From NCBI RefSeq assembly GCF_000308515.1, contig NZ_BAFV01000122.1, positions 1 through 64,000 on the forward strand: DNA of 64,000 bases, read 5' to 3'. Source of the stretch: Nocardia carnea NBRC 14403. GTDB taxonomy: Bacteria > Actinomycetota > Actinomycetes > Mycobacteriales > Mycobacteriaceae. Shown here one piece after another: positions 1-8,583 of this stretch (positions are counted from its first letter, which is position 1; each line of letters begins with the position of its first letter). The notes under the pieces were generated by a model, which saw nothing but the letters and a program-made list of their open reading frames with translations, made no database searches and had not been told where the DNA came from. A program made the position numbers and the translations under genes.

Positions 1-1278
1 AGGCCGGGTCTCCGCCTGGGATGCGGCGAGGGCGGTGAGTGCGGCCAGGAACGTCGTGCGGGTGGCGGGATCGGTGCAGAGGGTGAACAGCTCTTCCAAC
101 TGGTCCACGATCACCACCAGTGTGTCGCCGGGCCGCCCCTGCAGAAGTAGGTCGGCGGGTTCACTGATTCGTCCGGGGTTGCGTTGGATCGAGTCGCGGG
201 CACGGGGGCTGTCCAGTGCGTCGACCAGACGTTGCAATGGATCGGAGCCGGGAGTGAACCGCCGGACCGGCCATCCGGACGAACCGTCTGTCCCGGGGAT
301 TCCGCCGGCCCGCACAGCTGCAACGACTCCGGCGTTGAGCAGGGATGTCTTTCCCGACCCCGACGCGCCAACCAGTATCCGCAGTCCGCCCGCGCGGGCC
401 GCGGCCGACAGTTCGTCGAGCAGTAGCTCGAGCATCGTGTCGCGACCGTAGTACATTTCCGCGTCCTCCGGGCCGAACGGCGCGAGCCCGGGATATGGGC
501 TCCGGCCCGGCGCCGGTTCTCGGGTGGTGTCGTCGTCCGGCGGTCCGGCGGCGGGATTGGCGGCGATGATCAGGTCGCCCGCGCGGTCGCCCGCTTGGCG
601 GCGCGGTAGCGGGCCGTGCTGTGTCTCGCGCAGCACGCGGTAGACCCCGGAATACACCGCGTCCAGAGTCAGCCAGGATGGTTCCCGGGGATCACCCTGT
701 TCCAGCAATCGCAGCAGGGCGCCGGTGAAAGCGGTGTGCCGTTGCCCAGCGGGGGCCGAGGCGAGGTGTTCGGCGGAGCCGATCAGGTAGCGGCCGTGCG
801 CACCGGTGGCGAACTCTCGGATCGAGGCGGTATCGGCATCCATGTTGGCGGTTCCGGAGAAACAGCAGTCCAGGACCACCACCACGGCCGGCGCCCGGCA
901 CTCCTGCACCGCCTGCGTCAGCGCGGCGAACGACAGCGCTTGATGCGCAGCCAAACCTGGTACCAGATCGCCGGTTTCGGCTGCAGCCAGGTATAGCTGT
1001 CCGCCGGGCCCGCGCAAACCGTGACCGATGAAATAGATCAGTAGGACCGACCGGGCACGGGCGGCCTCCTCGGCGATCACCGCCGCCATCGTCCGCGCAT
1101 CCGGCGGATCCAGCACGCCGACCACGTTCTCCGCCGAGGCGCCGCATCGTTCGATGAACGCCTGCCGCAGATCGGCAAATGTCTGCGCCACCGTAGGTAG
1201 CGGCGGCAGCACGGTATCGCTATGGGTGGCGATGGCCAGCACCAGGATGCGGACACCGTCGCCGGACAGGCCGGTCAT
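1..1278 (-). CDS. Caspase-like protease fused to nSTAND NTPase, partial (C-terminus beyond left edge)
   Basis: Open for 426 codons from an ATG at 1278 to the window edge. The N-terminal ~240 residues form a caspase-like (C14) domain with the catalytic pair visible: His86 in FIGHG and Cys139 in VLDCCFSG. A linker and the motif PYPGLAPFGPEDAEMYYGR (about 261-279) lead into an nSTAND P-loop NTPase, with Walker A GASGSGKTS at 304-312 and a Walker B-like LVVIVDQLEELF further on. In the family a sensor (WD40 or TPR) usually follows; it would lie outside the window. The start overlaps the stop of the upstream EACC1 gene as ATGA, so the two are translationally coupled. Known for the family: NTP-driven self-killing or signalling conflict systems. 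Inferred: abortive defence or programmed cell death here. Sure of domains, not of trigger. Confidence 0.88.
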   Translation of the reverse strand, partial: MTGLSGDGVRILVLAIATHSDTVLPPLPTVAQTFADLRQAFIERCGASAENVVGVLDPPDARTMAAVIAEEAARARSVLLIYFIGHGLRGPGGQLYLAAAETGDLVPGLAAHQALSFAALTQAVQECRAPAVVVVLDCCFSGTANMDADTASIREFATGAHGRYLIGSAEHLASAPAGQRHTAFTGALLRLLEQGDPREPSWLTLDAVYSGVYRVLRETQHGPLPRRQAGDRAGDLIIAANPAAGPPDDDTTREPAPGRSPYPGLAPFGPEDAEMYYGRDTMLELLLDELSAAARAGGLRILVGASGSGKTSLLNAGVVAAVRAGGIPGTDGSSGWPVRRFTPGSDPLQRLVDALDSPRARDSIQRNPGRISEPADLLLQGRPGDTLVVIVDQLEELFTLCTDPATRTTFLAALTALAASQAETRP

Positions 1279-1646
1279 TCGCCGAGCCGGGGGCGTTGCT
1301 CCGGATCGAGGGTGTCCAGCAGTGTGGTGGTCAGTTCTTGTAAGCCGGTGGCGTCCAGCGCAGTCACACCGTGCGCATTCAGGTCCACGCTGCGCTCATC
1401 CGCACCCTTCACCGTAATCCGCACGTTCGTACGGCGACTCCGCAGCCAAGCGACGATCGCCGTCGCGGTCGCCGCCGTCACACCGGCGGGACCCACGACG
1501 ATCTCCAGTGCGTCCAGCACCGGGCCCATCTCCTCCTGTCCCGGCGGTCGCGAGCGCGAACGCACACATCCGTGCAGTTCTTCGGTATCGGAGAGATAAT
1601 CGCCCAAGTCGCGCAGTTCTTCGGCCTCTTCCGCGGTAATGAACAT
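1275..1646 (-). CDS. Effector-associated constant component EACC1-like small protein
   Basis: A 123-residue protein with the typical EACC1 core: a hydrophobic helix, VAWLRSRRTNVRITVKG (about 65-81), then a short beta segment and a C-terminal helix. EACC1 proteins are small partners coded next to diverse effectors, such as caspases, trypsins and TIR domains, in actinobacterial NTP-dependent conflict systems. The downstream gene is exactly such an effector. The four-base ATGA overlap at 1275-1278 argues for fixed stoichiometry. The N-terminal ~45 residues (acidic, then Arg-rich) are not part of the conserved core. Start ATG at 1646. No signal peptide or membrane segment seen. Confidence 0.82.
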   Translation of the reverse strand: MFITAEEAEELRDLGDYLSDTEELHGCVRSRSRPPGQEEMGPVLDALEIVVGPAGVTAATATAIVAWLRSRRTNVRITVKGADERSVDLNAHGVTALDATGLQELTTTLLDTLDPEQRPRLGE

Positions 1647-1858
1647 TCGAACCCCCAGCGTTTGTTGCGCACCAGCCGATTGATTTGCAGCACAGCAGTT
1701 TCCGGCAACCCTACCTACAGCGATCGAACAAGTCAGGTGATCGACGCAACCTGGAACGCCGACTCCGGAGCAAACGCCGCACGGTGGCCGGTGCCGCACC
1801 GCCCTTCCTCTGACCGGCCGTCCGCACCGGGTATAAGGTCCACGCGGCTTCCTCGGGG

Positions 1859-2179
1859 CTATCGGCGAGCGGTGGCGAGGGTCTGGATATCGCCGTCGGG
1901 AGTCAAGGAGTCGATCGCTGCGGCCAAATCGGTGACGCGGAGGTCCAGGTGCTTCGAGACGGCCTCCAGCACACTCCTCCACCCGCCGGTGCGGTCGTCG
2001 ACGGTGATGACGGAGCCGTTCATCAGTGTGAAGTCGAGGTATTTCAGGACGGAGGTGATGGCGTCGACGGCGTAGGCAGATACCGTCTCGATGTCGGACC
2101 AGCGGAGGTCGATGGAACGGTCTGCGGCATCGATGAGACGAAAACCTGCGGCTGTCGGCTCGATATGGTTGCGCGTCAC
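1859..2179 (-). CDS. Hypothetical protein, 106 aa
   Basis: Family not recognised. The protein is acidic and soluble-looking, with an early segment FRLIDAADRSIDLRWSDIE that resembles the beta-rich start of small PH-like or DUF proteins. A helical C-terminal half follows. There are no cysteines, signal peptide or membrane segments. It lies 21 bp after the TetR gene on the same strand and may be cotranscribed with it. A 212-bp gap separates it from the EACC1 gene, so membership of the conflict system is possible but not shown. Confidence 0.6.
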   Translation of the reverse strand: MTRNHIEPTAAGFRLIDAADRSIDLRWSDIETVSAYAVDAITSVLKYLDFTLMNGSVITVDDRTGGWRSVLEAVSKHLDLRVTDLAAAIDSLTPDGDIQTLATARR

Positions 2180-2200
2180 GTGACTTACCGCTCCTCGGTT

Positions 2201-2827
2201 CTAGGCAGGTTCCGCCGGAGCTGTTACCCCGGTTTGTGCGGTTCGGCCTCCGAACTCGCGTACGACGGAGGTCGATGCGGTAGCGGCGATATCGTCGACC
2301 CAGACCGGGATCGGGGCGGCGCGCGCTATGTAGTCGCGGACCAGGCCGTAGGGGATGGCTTTGATGGCGGCGGTAGCTATCGCCATACCGAATTCGTCGG
2401 CGATGCCGAACTCCTTGGTGACAGCGTCGCCTACGGCGGTATTCATCTCGTCGTTGACGGTGCCGATCGCGTCCCTCAGATCGTCCGGTCCGGTCTCGAG
2501 CAGTTCGTCGCGGTGGAACATCTTCATCGCCCGTGCCTCGGTGGGATGTTCGCGGCAATAGCGGGGTAGGTATGCCGCGGCGGCGAGTAGCGGGTCCGGG
2601 CCGGACAGGGCGTCGATGAGGCCGGCCTGGAAGCGGCGGATCGAGCGGAGCCACAGGCGGGCGAGCAGTTCGTCGCGGGAGGCGAAACGTACGTAGATCG
2701 ATCCGGTGTGCACGCCGGAGGCGGCGCTGATCGCGGCGATTCGCGGCCGGGTGATCGCGGGGTCGGCGAGCAGGTCTCGGGCCGCGTCGAGGACCTGATC
2801 ATCGGTGAAACGCCGGGGTCTTGCCAC
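2201..2827 (-). CDS. TetR/AcrR family transcriptional regulator
   Basis: 208 residues. The N-terminal helix-turn-helix is recognisable (IAAISAASGVHTGSIYVRF, about 30-48), followed by an all-helical ligand-binding domain. It is divergent from the small membrane protein at 2881. The intergenic region is AT-rich against the GC-rich background and holds inverted TAGTTTT / AAAACTA arms, a plausible autoregulatory operator. Ligand unknown. Confidence 0.85.
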   Translation of the reverse strand: MARPRRFTDDQVLDAARDLLADPAITRPRIAAISAASGVHTGSIYVRFASRDELLARLWLRSIRRFQAGLIDALSGPDPLLAAAAYLPRYCREHPTEARAMKMFHRDELLETGPDDLRDAIGTVNDEMNTAVGDAVTKEFGIADEFGMAIATAAIKAIPYGLVRDYIARAAPIPVWVDDIAATASTSVVREFGGRTAQTGVTAPAEPA

Positions 2828-2844
2828 CGCGTCAGTTTAGGACA

Positions 2845-2872
2845 TAGTTTTAGAATATGGATTAAAAAACTA
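2845..2872. promoter_or_regulatory. Putative TetR operator in divergent intergenic region
   Basis: Inverted arms TAGTTTT (2845-2851) and AAAACTA (2866-2872) lie 14 bp apart in an unusually AT-rich stretch between the TetR gene and the divergent small membrane protein. The location fits autoregulation; the arms are seen directly and their function is inferred. Confidence 0.35.
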
Positions 2873-2880
2873 GAGTTCCG

Positions 2881-3204
2881 GTGGTCGGCGGCCTGCTCGT
2901 GTTCATCGGGTCGGTTCATACCGCCATGGGAATCGTCGTCTGGGCGACGCAGGATCAGGACCCCGAACTGTCCTTCTGGTTCACCGCATTCGGTGTCCTC
3001 GCCGTCGGTTTGGGGATCGCGGTCCTCGAGGTCGAGCGAGCGCGCGGATTCGTGACCGCGCCGATCCTCGCCGCCATCGCGGCACTGGCCGCTTTCGGGC
3101 TGGTCTACATGCCCGTTTCCGGTTTCCTCAGCCTGCTCCTGCCTCTCGCGTTCGGCGTGGTCGGCTGGAACAAACGCCATGCGATGGCTCGCACCGCGAC
3201 ATGA
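2881..3204 (+). CDS. Small four-helix membrane protein, DUF6463-like
   Basis: 107 residues with about four hydrophobic segments. The first has the pattern GGLLVFIGSVHTAMG, typical of DUF6463-type proteins, which have no known function. The GTG at 2881 is used because an in-frame TAA lies 18 bp upstream. No Shine-Dalgarno sequence is visible, so the message may be leaderless. Divergent from, and probably repressed by, the TetR at 2201. Confidence 0.65.
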   Translation: MVGGLLVFIGSVHTAMGIVVWATQDQDPELSFWFTAFGVLAVGLGIAVLEVERARGFVTAPILAAIAALAAFGLVYMPVSGFLSLLLPLAFGVVGWNKRHAMARTAT

Positions 3205-3408
3205 GGGGCCCCGTCGGGCACGGCGCGGCGGGGAGGTGAGCACGTAATCGGTGGACGCCGGGACAGAGCGGCGGCTATCGTCCCCGGCGTGATGCAGCAG
3301 TTCTTCTTCCGTCTCGTCTGACGACCGCAGCCGCCTCCGCGGCTCCGAACGACTTCGGCCCGTACTCGGCCGAAGTGATTCGTCGTACTCGAAACGCGAA
3401 GGAACCTT

Positions 3409-4032
3409 ATGCTGTTGCTCGTCTCCGGCGCCTCGGGCGTCGGTAAAACCACCGCCCGACTCGTCGCCGCACCCCTGCTGGGGGAGACCGTCGAAACGGC
3501 CGAACTGTTCACGCTCGGTCCGCTTCCCACTGTTCCGACGATCGCCGGGCGCCATCAGTTGGCCGAGGTCGCCGTGCAGAAGGCGATCGAACTGGAGAAG
3601 GAAGGCCGGCACCTGCTGTTCGCCGGTGACCCCGTCCCCGCGGGTGAAATGCTCGCGGCGCCGTCGGCCGACCGGATCGATATCGCGGTCTGCCTGCTCG
3701 ACGCGGACGAACCCACGCAGACCGCGCGCCTGAGGGCCAGGCAGGAGCCGTCGGAACTGCTGCCCTTGCATCTGAAATTCGCCGAGTGGATGCGACGGCA
3801 TGCCACCGATCCCACCTATGTCCCCGAAGCCGTTACCAACGACGGCTGGGCGGAAATGTGCTGGGAGCGGTGGGTCGGTCGTGAAGATCTCACCGGAATA
3901 TGGGCTATGCGCGTGATCGACACATCGGCGCTGGACGCCCACGATGTCGGGCGAGCGCTTGTCGAATGGTGTCGTGCGGCGATAGCAGGCGAGGTGCCGG
4001 TGTTCCGCCGGGGCTGGCATATCGTCCGCTGA
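3409..4032 (+). CDS. P-loop NTPase (kinase-like AAA family protein)
   Basis: 207 residues beginning almost directly with Walker A, GASGVGKTT (7-15). Later there is an arginine-rich lid-like stretch (TARLRARQEP) and the conserved-looking segment FAEWMRRHA. The size and early P-loop resemble small nucleotide or shikimate-type kinases, but no substrate motif is recognisable. GAAGGA upstream of the ATG serves as ribosome binding site. No operon partner: the next gene is convergent. Confidence 0.7.
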   Translation: MLLLVSGASGVGKTTARLVAAPLLGETVETAELFTLGPLPTVPTIAGRHQLAEVAVQKAIELEKEGRHLLFAGDPVPAGEMLAAPSADRIDIAVCLLDADEPTQTARLRARQEPSELLPLHLKFAEWMRRHATDPTYVPEAVTNDGWAEMCWERWVGREDLTGIWAMRVIDTSALDAHDVGRALVEWCRAAIAGEVPVFRRGWHIVR

Positions 4033-4108
4033 ACTGCGCGGTCGCTCGCTTCGGCCAGAGCACGGGCGGAAGCGAGCGACCGCCGGCGCTCTGGACGGCA
4101 ACGGCGGC

Positions 4109-4759
4109 TCAGAACGCGAGGGAGGCCCAGGGAATGTCGATCGGGAAGGGGTATCCGAACTGCACTCCTGCCTCGTCCGCGGGTGTCCATTCGCCGACCA
4201 GCCGGTAGTCGGATCGGTGCAGCGGGCGGACGCCTTCGGGCAGCGTGGCGACGCCGGTTTCCAGCCCGTACGCCCGGATCTTGGCGATGGCGCTGACGTC
4301 CGGTTGCAGGGTGACTTCCCAATACCAAGGGATTCCCGCCGCGGCGTACCGGCTCTTCTTCGCCTCTATATCGGATTGGGTATTGGACGGCGACAGCACT
4401 TCACCGACCAGGACCGTATCGTGTGCCCGCACATCCTGGTAGGGGGGAAGACAACGGAAAACAATGAAGTCGGGCGTGAGAAAGTCGGACTTGCCGCTGG
4501 TCCCGAGAAACACGTTGGTTTCGAGATCGACCTCCCAACAAGTGTCGGTCCGCACCGAGGCGCTATCCCGCGCGCAACGTTCGATCTCGTGGACTGCGCG
4601 GCGAGTGAACCGCTGATGCTCTCGTGGGCCGCGCCGCAACCACACCACGCGGCCCTCCCAGAGTTCGATCTGATCGGCGATCTCGTCGGGTAGCCGCTCC
4701 AGTTCCTCCCAAGTCATGTATTCGGGGAGGTCGGGCTTCTCGATCCGAGGCGAGGACAT
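4109..4759 (-). CDS. Uma2 family endonuclease (DUF820, PD-(D/E)xK fold)
   Basis: 216 residues. The N-terminus MTWEELERLPDE is typical of the family. The nuclease core is visible as E35 in ELWEGRVV, P96-D97 in TPDFIVF, E120 in VGEVLSPS and lysines 134-135 before SRYAAAGIPWYWEV. All metal-binding positions are therefore present. Uma2 proteins are common, often multicopy, putative nucleases of unclear role. Stands alone between a convergent NTPase gene and a co-oriented membrane protein gene. Confidence 0.85.
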   Translation of the reverse strand: MSSPRIEKPDLPEYMTWEELERLPDEIADQIELWEGRVVWLRRGPREHQRFTRRAVHEIERCARDSASVRTDTCWEVDLETNVFLGTSGKSDFLTPDFIVFRCLPPYQDVRAHDTVLVGEVLSPSNTQSDIEAKKSRYAAAGIPWYWEVTLQPDVSAIAKIRAYGLETGVATLPEGVRPLHRSDYRLVGEWTPADEAGVQFGYPFPIDIPWASLAF

Positions 4760-4830
4760 GGGTCAATCGTATGCGGACAACAGGCCGCCGAGCAGCTGTG
4801 TAGCGATTCGAAACACCGGGAGCCTCGTGT

Positions 4831-5490
4831 TCACAGGCCGCCGATTCCTTTCCCGACAACGACTGCGCCCATGACGACCAGAACGATCGCCATCATCACG
4901 TGGTTGTTGTCCTGCAACCATGCCCGAACCCGATCCAGTGGGGCGCGCAGCCGGTCGGCGGCCAGGGTGTAGCCGAGGATCACGAACAGCACGCTGGACG
5001 CGGCCAGCACCGTGAACACGATGACAGCGACCACCTGTCCGCCGACACTGGTGCCGCTGGACCCGATCACCACGCCGGCCGACAGGCACAGCAGCAGGTT
5101 CTTCGGGTTCACCGCGGAAAGCAGCGCACCCAATTCGGCCGCCCGCCGCATGGTCAGTGTGTCGATGGCGCGCATCCAGCCGGGTATCGCGGTATCGGCG
5201 CGAGACCGCCACTGCGCCGCGGCCAACCCCAGCAGCAGTATGCCGAGCACGATCTTCACCCACGCGCCCGCGGCCGACGGTTCCCGGTCACCTCCGCCGC
5301 CCAGCGGACCGGCCAGCAACACCACGATCACGGTGGCGGCCGCGATACCGGCGACCCAGCCGAGCGCGAACCCGCGCCCGGCTCTGCCTGCGTCGGCCGA
5401 CAGGATCATCAGGCTCGCGGCGATGATCGGGATGGGGGAGAGCGCCACCCCGACCGCCAGCGGGAGCAGATCACCGATCACAGTGCCCAT
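4831..5490 (-). CDS. GAP family (Sap-like) integral membrane protein
   Basis: 219 residues with about six membrane segments. The N-terminus (VIGDLLPLAVGVALSPIPII) carries the conserved GxxxSPxP pattern of GAP/LysE-superfamily proteins. NPKNLLLCLSAG in the middle matches the second conserved loop. Mycobacterial relatives help export lipids such as sulfolipid or GPL; the substrate here is unknown. Start chosen at ATG 5490, where hydrophobic sequence begins; the longer reading adds an arginine-rich non-conserved leader. Confidence 0.75.
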   Translation of the reverse strand: MGTVIGDLLPLAVGVALSPIPIIAASLMILSADAGRAGRGFALGWVAGIAAATVIVVLLAGPLGGGGDREPSAAGAWVKIVLGILLLGLAAAQWRSRADTAIPGWMRAIDTLTMRRAAELGALLSAVNPKNLLLCLSAGVVIGSSGTSVGGQVVAVIVFTVLAASSVLFVILGYTLAADRLRAPLDRVRAWLQDNNHVMMAIVLVVMGAVVVGKGIGGL

Positions 5491-5729
5491 CTGCTGGACA
5501 GTAGGACACAGCGACAGTTCACAGCCCGCGCTGCGCCGCTGCGGGTTCGTGTCGTTGGCGCATCGTGACCCAGGGCTACGCCGGGCGCCGATACTCACCC
5601 GCGCCTTTTTGCCGCGGCCTTGTCGACGACGGCGTCGATGCCGCACATAGTGCCCGCCGTTTCGGACACACGGGCGGTAGTCGGGGAGACAGGCCACCGA
5701 GCGCCACCTACCGGGCTCGGGGTCCCGGG

Positions 5730-6605
5730 TCAGCCGAGGATTGCGGTCAGGTCGAGGTGGGTGAGGCGGGCGGGGTCGGCGAGGATATCGATGGCGGTGA
5801 TGCGGTCGCCGGTGACGGTGAAGCCCAGCACCGAGAACGGGTTGCCGTCGAGGGTATTGACCAGGCCCGCGCCGCCGTTGACGACGGCGGGGTGGATGGT
5901 GCAGGTGGTGGCCATACGCCGGAAGGTTTCGGCCTGGCCGGCGACGGCGGTGGCGCCACGGATCACGCGCATCGTTGCGCCCGCGTCGGCCCGCAGCACG
6001 ACATCGGGGTCGAGCAGGCGGAGTAGTTCGCCGAAGTCGCCGCCGCGGGCGGCGGTGAGGAAAGCGCCGACGACGCGGCGTTGCCGGGGTAGGTCCGGGT
6101 TCGGGGTGGCACCCTGCACGCGGCGGCGCGCCTGGCTGGCGAGTTTCTTCGCGGTTTGCGGGGTGCGGTCGACGATGGGCGCTATCTGTTCGTAGGGCAT
6201 GGCGAACATATCGTGCAGGACGAAGGCGAGCCGTTCAGCGGGGCTCAGCGATTCCAGCACGACCAATAGTGCCGGCCCGACCGAATCTGCCAGCACTGCT
6301 TCGCTTTCCGGGTCGGGCGTGGTCTCGCTGACGATTACCGGGTCGGGTAGGTGCTCGGCCTCGAAGGGTTCTTCGTGGCGGGTTTTGCGGCTGCGGAGCA
6401 AATCCAGGCAGACCCGTCCGGCGACGGTGGTCAGCCAGCCGCCCAGATTGCCGACATCGGAGGTGTCGGTGCGGGCCAGGCGCAGCCAGGTCTCCTGCAC
6501 CGCGTCGTCGGCTTCGGTGAGCGAGCCGAGCATGCGGTAGGCGACCGCCCGCAGATGGGTGCGGTGTTCCTCGAAACGGTCGGCCAGGAACTGGTCGTCG
6601 TGCAC
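5730..6605 (-). CDS. ECF41-type RNA polymerase sigma factor with C-terminal SnoaL-like domain
   Basis: 291 residues. Sigma region 2 (about 10-75) includes MLGSLTEADDAVQETWLR; region 4 (about 110-165) includes SPAERLAFVLHDMFAMPYEQI. A C-terminal SnoaL/NTF2-like domain (about 175-291) replaces an anti-sigma factor. In ECF41 that domain tunes activity through conserved DGGGK and NPDKL-type motifs; here these read DAGAT and DPARL. GTG 6605 is preferred because GAGGAGG lies 6 bp upstream. The gene has its own GGTCACG-N16-CGTC promoter, identical to that of the divergent operon, which contains a carboxymuconolactone-decarboxylase-like gene, the usual ECF41 target. Confidence 0.85.
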   Translation of the reverse strand: MHDDQFLADRFEEHRTHLRAVAYRMLGSLTEADDAVQETWLRLARTDTSDVGNLGGWLTTVAGRVCLDLLRSRKTRHEEPFEAEHLPDPVIVSETTPDPESEAVLADSVGPALLVVLESLSPAERLAFVLHDMFAMPYEQIAPIVDRTPQTAKKLASQARRRVQGATPNPDLPRQRRVVGAFLTAARGGDFGELLRLLDPDVVLRADAGATMRVIRGATAVAGQAETFRRMATTCTIHPAVVNGGAGLVNTLDGNPFSVLGFTVTGDRITAIDILADPARLTHLDLTAILG

Positions 6606-6637
6606 GGGATCCTCCTCGATTCTCGTCCTGTATCGAT

Positions 6638-6664
6638 GACGGATCGGCGGCTGCAAACGTGACC
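6638..6664 (-). promoter_or_regulatory. ECF41-type promoter of the sigma factor gene
   Basis: Read on the minus strand: GGTCACG, 16 bases, CGTC, with the -10-like CGTC about 33 bp before the sigma start. The ECF41 consensus I know is TGTCACA-N16-CGTC. The match is 5 of 7 in the -35 and exact in spacing and -10, which suggests autoregulation. Confidence 0.7.
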
Positions 6665-6774
6665 GCATCATTTCGCGGCCGGGTCGCCGAGCACGTACCG
6701 GGTCGCGGCGCGGCTGCCCTCCCGACCGTGGCGCGACTCCACAACAGGCTCTTACCAGCGGTTTCAGTTATGAC

Positions 6775-6801
6775 GGTCACGTTGTCGTTCCGCCGTCCGT
6801 C
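6775..6801 (+). promoter_or_regulatory. ECF41-type promoter of the serine hydrolase operon
   Basis: GGTCACG at 6775-6781, 16 bases, then CGTC at 6798-6801, about 80 bp before the operon's first ATG. The -35, spacing and -10 are identical to those of the promoter facing the sigma gene, which ties the operon to that sigma factor. Confidence 0.72.
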
Positions 6802-6881
6802 AATGCGGCAGACCACGAACCGTGGCAGCCGAACACTCGGCGTCGCGGTTGCCACTACGGCCACCGAAGGGAACGAAAACC

Positions 6882-8054
6882 ATGGAGCCGATCCAAGTGC
6901 ACGGAACCGTCACCGACGGATACGAAGATGTGCGCCGTGAATTCACCGCAGTCGTCGCCGAGGAGAACGGCGAATCCGGGGCCCAGCTCGCCGCCTGTGT
7001 CCGTGGCCGGCGGGTCGTGGATCTGTGGGCGGGCCCGGAGGTCACCGCCTCGACCCTGACCGGTCTGCACTCGACGTCCAAGGGGGCCGCCGGCCTGGTG
7101 ATCGCCTTGCTGATCCAGGACGGTGTGCTCGATATCGACCGCCCGGTCGCCCACTATTGGCCGCGGTTCGCCGCTGCGGGTAAACAGCGGATCACGGTGC
7201 GCGATGTCCTCGTACACCGCTCCGGCATCGTCGGCGCCGACGGCGGTTTCACTGTCGCCGAGCTGGCCGACGAACAGCTCATCGCCGAACGGCTGGTGGG
7301 GCAGCGGCCATACTTCGAAGCGGGCACAGTGCACGGTTACGGCGGATTCGTCACCTACGCCATCGTCGGTCAGGTGGTGCGCGCGGTGACCGGCAGTACC
7401 GTCCAGGAGCTGTTCGAGCAGCGTATCCGCGCCCCGTACGAGTTGGATGTGTACCTGGGCCTGCCCGCGGAACTGGATCACCGCTACCTCCCGATCCGGC
7501 CCTGGCGGGCGACCCCGGAGATGGCCGCCGCGTTCGCCGCGAACTCACCGAATCCGCACGGTATGGCCGGGATCTCCTACAACCTCAACGCCCGCGGCTT
7601 CACCGCGGCCGACGTCATGGCATTGCCCAACGACCCGGCCCTACGCCGGCTCGGGCAAGCGTCGGCCGGCGGCGTCGGAAGTGCGAACGGGCTCGCCGCA
7701 ATGTATGCGGCGGCCGTCACCGGTATCGACGACCGGGAACCGCTGCTGACCCTGGAAACCATCGCCACCGTCTCGGCGATCCATTCCAGCGGGACCGATC
7801 TGGTCCGGGGTGACCGTGCACCGTACGCACTCGGTTTCGAAGCCAAGAGTCTGCTGTATCCGTTCCTCGGTGCGCATGCTTTCGGGCACACCGGATCCGC
7901 GGGGTCGGACGGATTCGCCGACCCGCACAGCGGGCTCACCTACGGCTACACCCGCCGCCGTGCCGCGTTCGCTTTCAACGCACCTGAAAACGCCCGGCTG
8001 GCAGCAGTCATCCACCGCGCGGCGATCGAAACCGGTCGCCCAGCGGCCGCCTGA
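6882..8054 (+). CDS. Serine hydrolase of the class C beta-lactamase/esterase family
   Basis: 390 residues without a signal peptide, so probably cytoplasmic. The nucleophile motif S-x-x-K is at Ser64-Lys67 (HSTSKGA), and the second-motif tyrosine is probably Tyr153 in HGYGGF. The third motif is HTGSAG near the C-terminus instead of KTG, as in EstB-type esterases. An esterase or amidase is more likely than an antibiotic-inactivating beta-lactamase. First gene of a three-gene operon driven by the ECF41-type promoter. ATG 6882 is chosen for AAGGGA upstream; the earlier in-frame ATG lacks a site. Confidence 0.82.
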   Translation: MEPIQVHGTVTDGYEDVRREFTAVVAEENGESGAQLAACVRGRRVVDLWAGPEVTASTLTGLHSTSKGAAGLVIALLIQDGVLDIDRPVAHYWPRFAAAGKQRITVRDVLVHRSGIVGADGGFTVAELADEQLIAERLVGQRPYFEAGTVHGYGGFVTYAIVGQVVRAVTGSTVQELFEQRIRAPYELDVYLGLPAELDHRYLPIRPWRATPEMAAAFAANSPNPHGMAGISYNLNARGFTAADVMALPNDPALRRLGQASAGGVGSANGLAAMYAAAVTGIDDREPLLTLETIATVSAIHSSGTDLVRGDRAPYALGFEAKSLLYPFLGAHAFGHTGSAGSDGFADPHSGLTYGYTRRRAAFAFNAPENARLAAVIHRAAIETGRPAAA

Positions 8055-8093
8055 CACCTCCCCCCCCCTTCCCCGACTCAGAGGAGTACAACC

Positions 8094-8534
8094 ATGTCCA
8101 CTCGCACCACCTCACAGATCCGAGCCCGAGGCCTGAAATTCGCGCGGTGGGTTCCCGTAGCGGCCGTTCTGTCCGAGACCGCGGTCGGCGCCTACTGGGA
8201 CCTCGCCCGGATCTCCTACGTCCGCGACTCGTTCGACCATCTCGGCTACCCGATGTACTTCGCCACGATGCTCGGCGTAGCCAAAACCGCCGCGCTCGCC
8301 GCAATCCTCACCCCGGGACACCCCCGCACCAAGGAATGGGCCTACGCCGGACTGGTCTTCGTCTACGGCGGCGCCGCCACGTCCCATCTCGCCGCCGGCG
8401 ACGGCCCGGACAAATGGGCCATGCCGCTGGCCTTCGCCGCCTGTACCTTCGCCGCGCGCGCCTGGCTGCCGCAGGGCACGTCGACGACGGCCGCGCTGCA
8501 AGCACTCGGCGGGAGCCGCCGCCAACCCGCCTGA
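8094..8534 (+). CDS. DoxX-like family membrane protein
   Basis: 146 residues with four hydrophobic segments. The layout WVPVAAVLSETAVGAYWDL, then LGYPMYFATMLGVAKTAALAAI and a tryptophan-rich loop matches DoxX-like proteins. Relatives are membrane parts of redox complexes, but a role here is not established. Preceded by AGAGGAG; second gene of the putative sigma-controlled operon, 39 bp after the hydrolase. Confidence 0.78.
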   Translation: MSTRTTSQIRARGLKFARWVPVAAVLSETAVGAYWDLARISYVRDSFDHLGYPMYFATMLGVAKTAALAAILTPGHPRTKEWAYAGLVFVYGGAATSHLAAGDGPDKWAMPLAFAACTFAARAWLPQGTSTTAALQALGGSRRQPA

Positions 8535-8583
8535 CCGGTCCACCACCACGGATTCACCACAACAGATAAGGAAACGAAGAGTC

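Noticed and set aside
2524..4101. 525-codon minus-strand frame
   Set aside because: Overlaps the P-loop gene and TetR in other frames and reads as Arg/Ser-rich noise.
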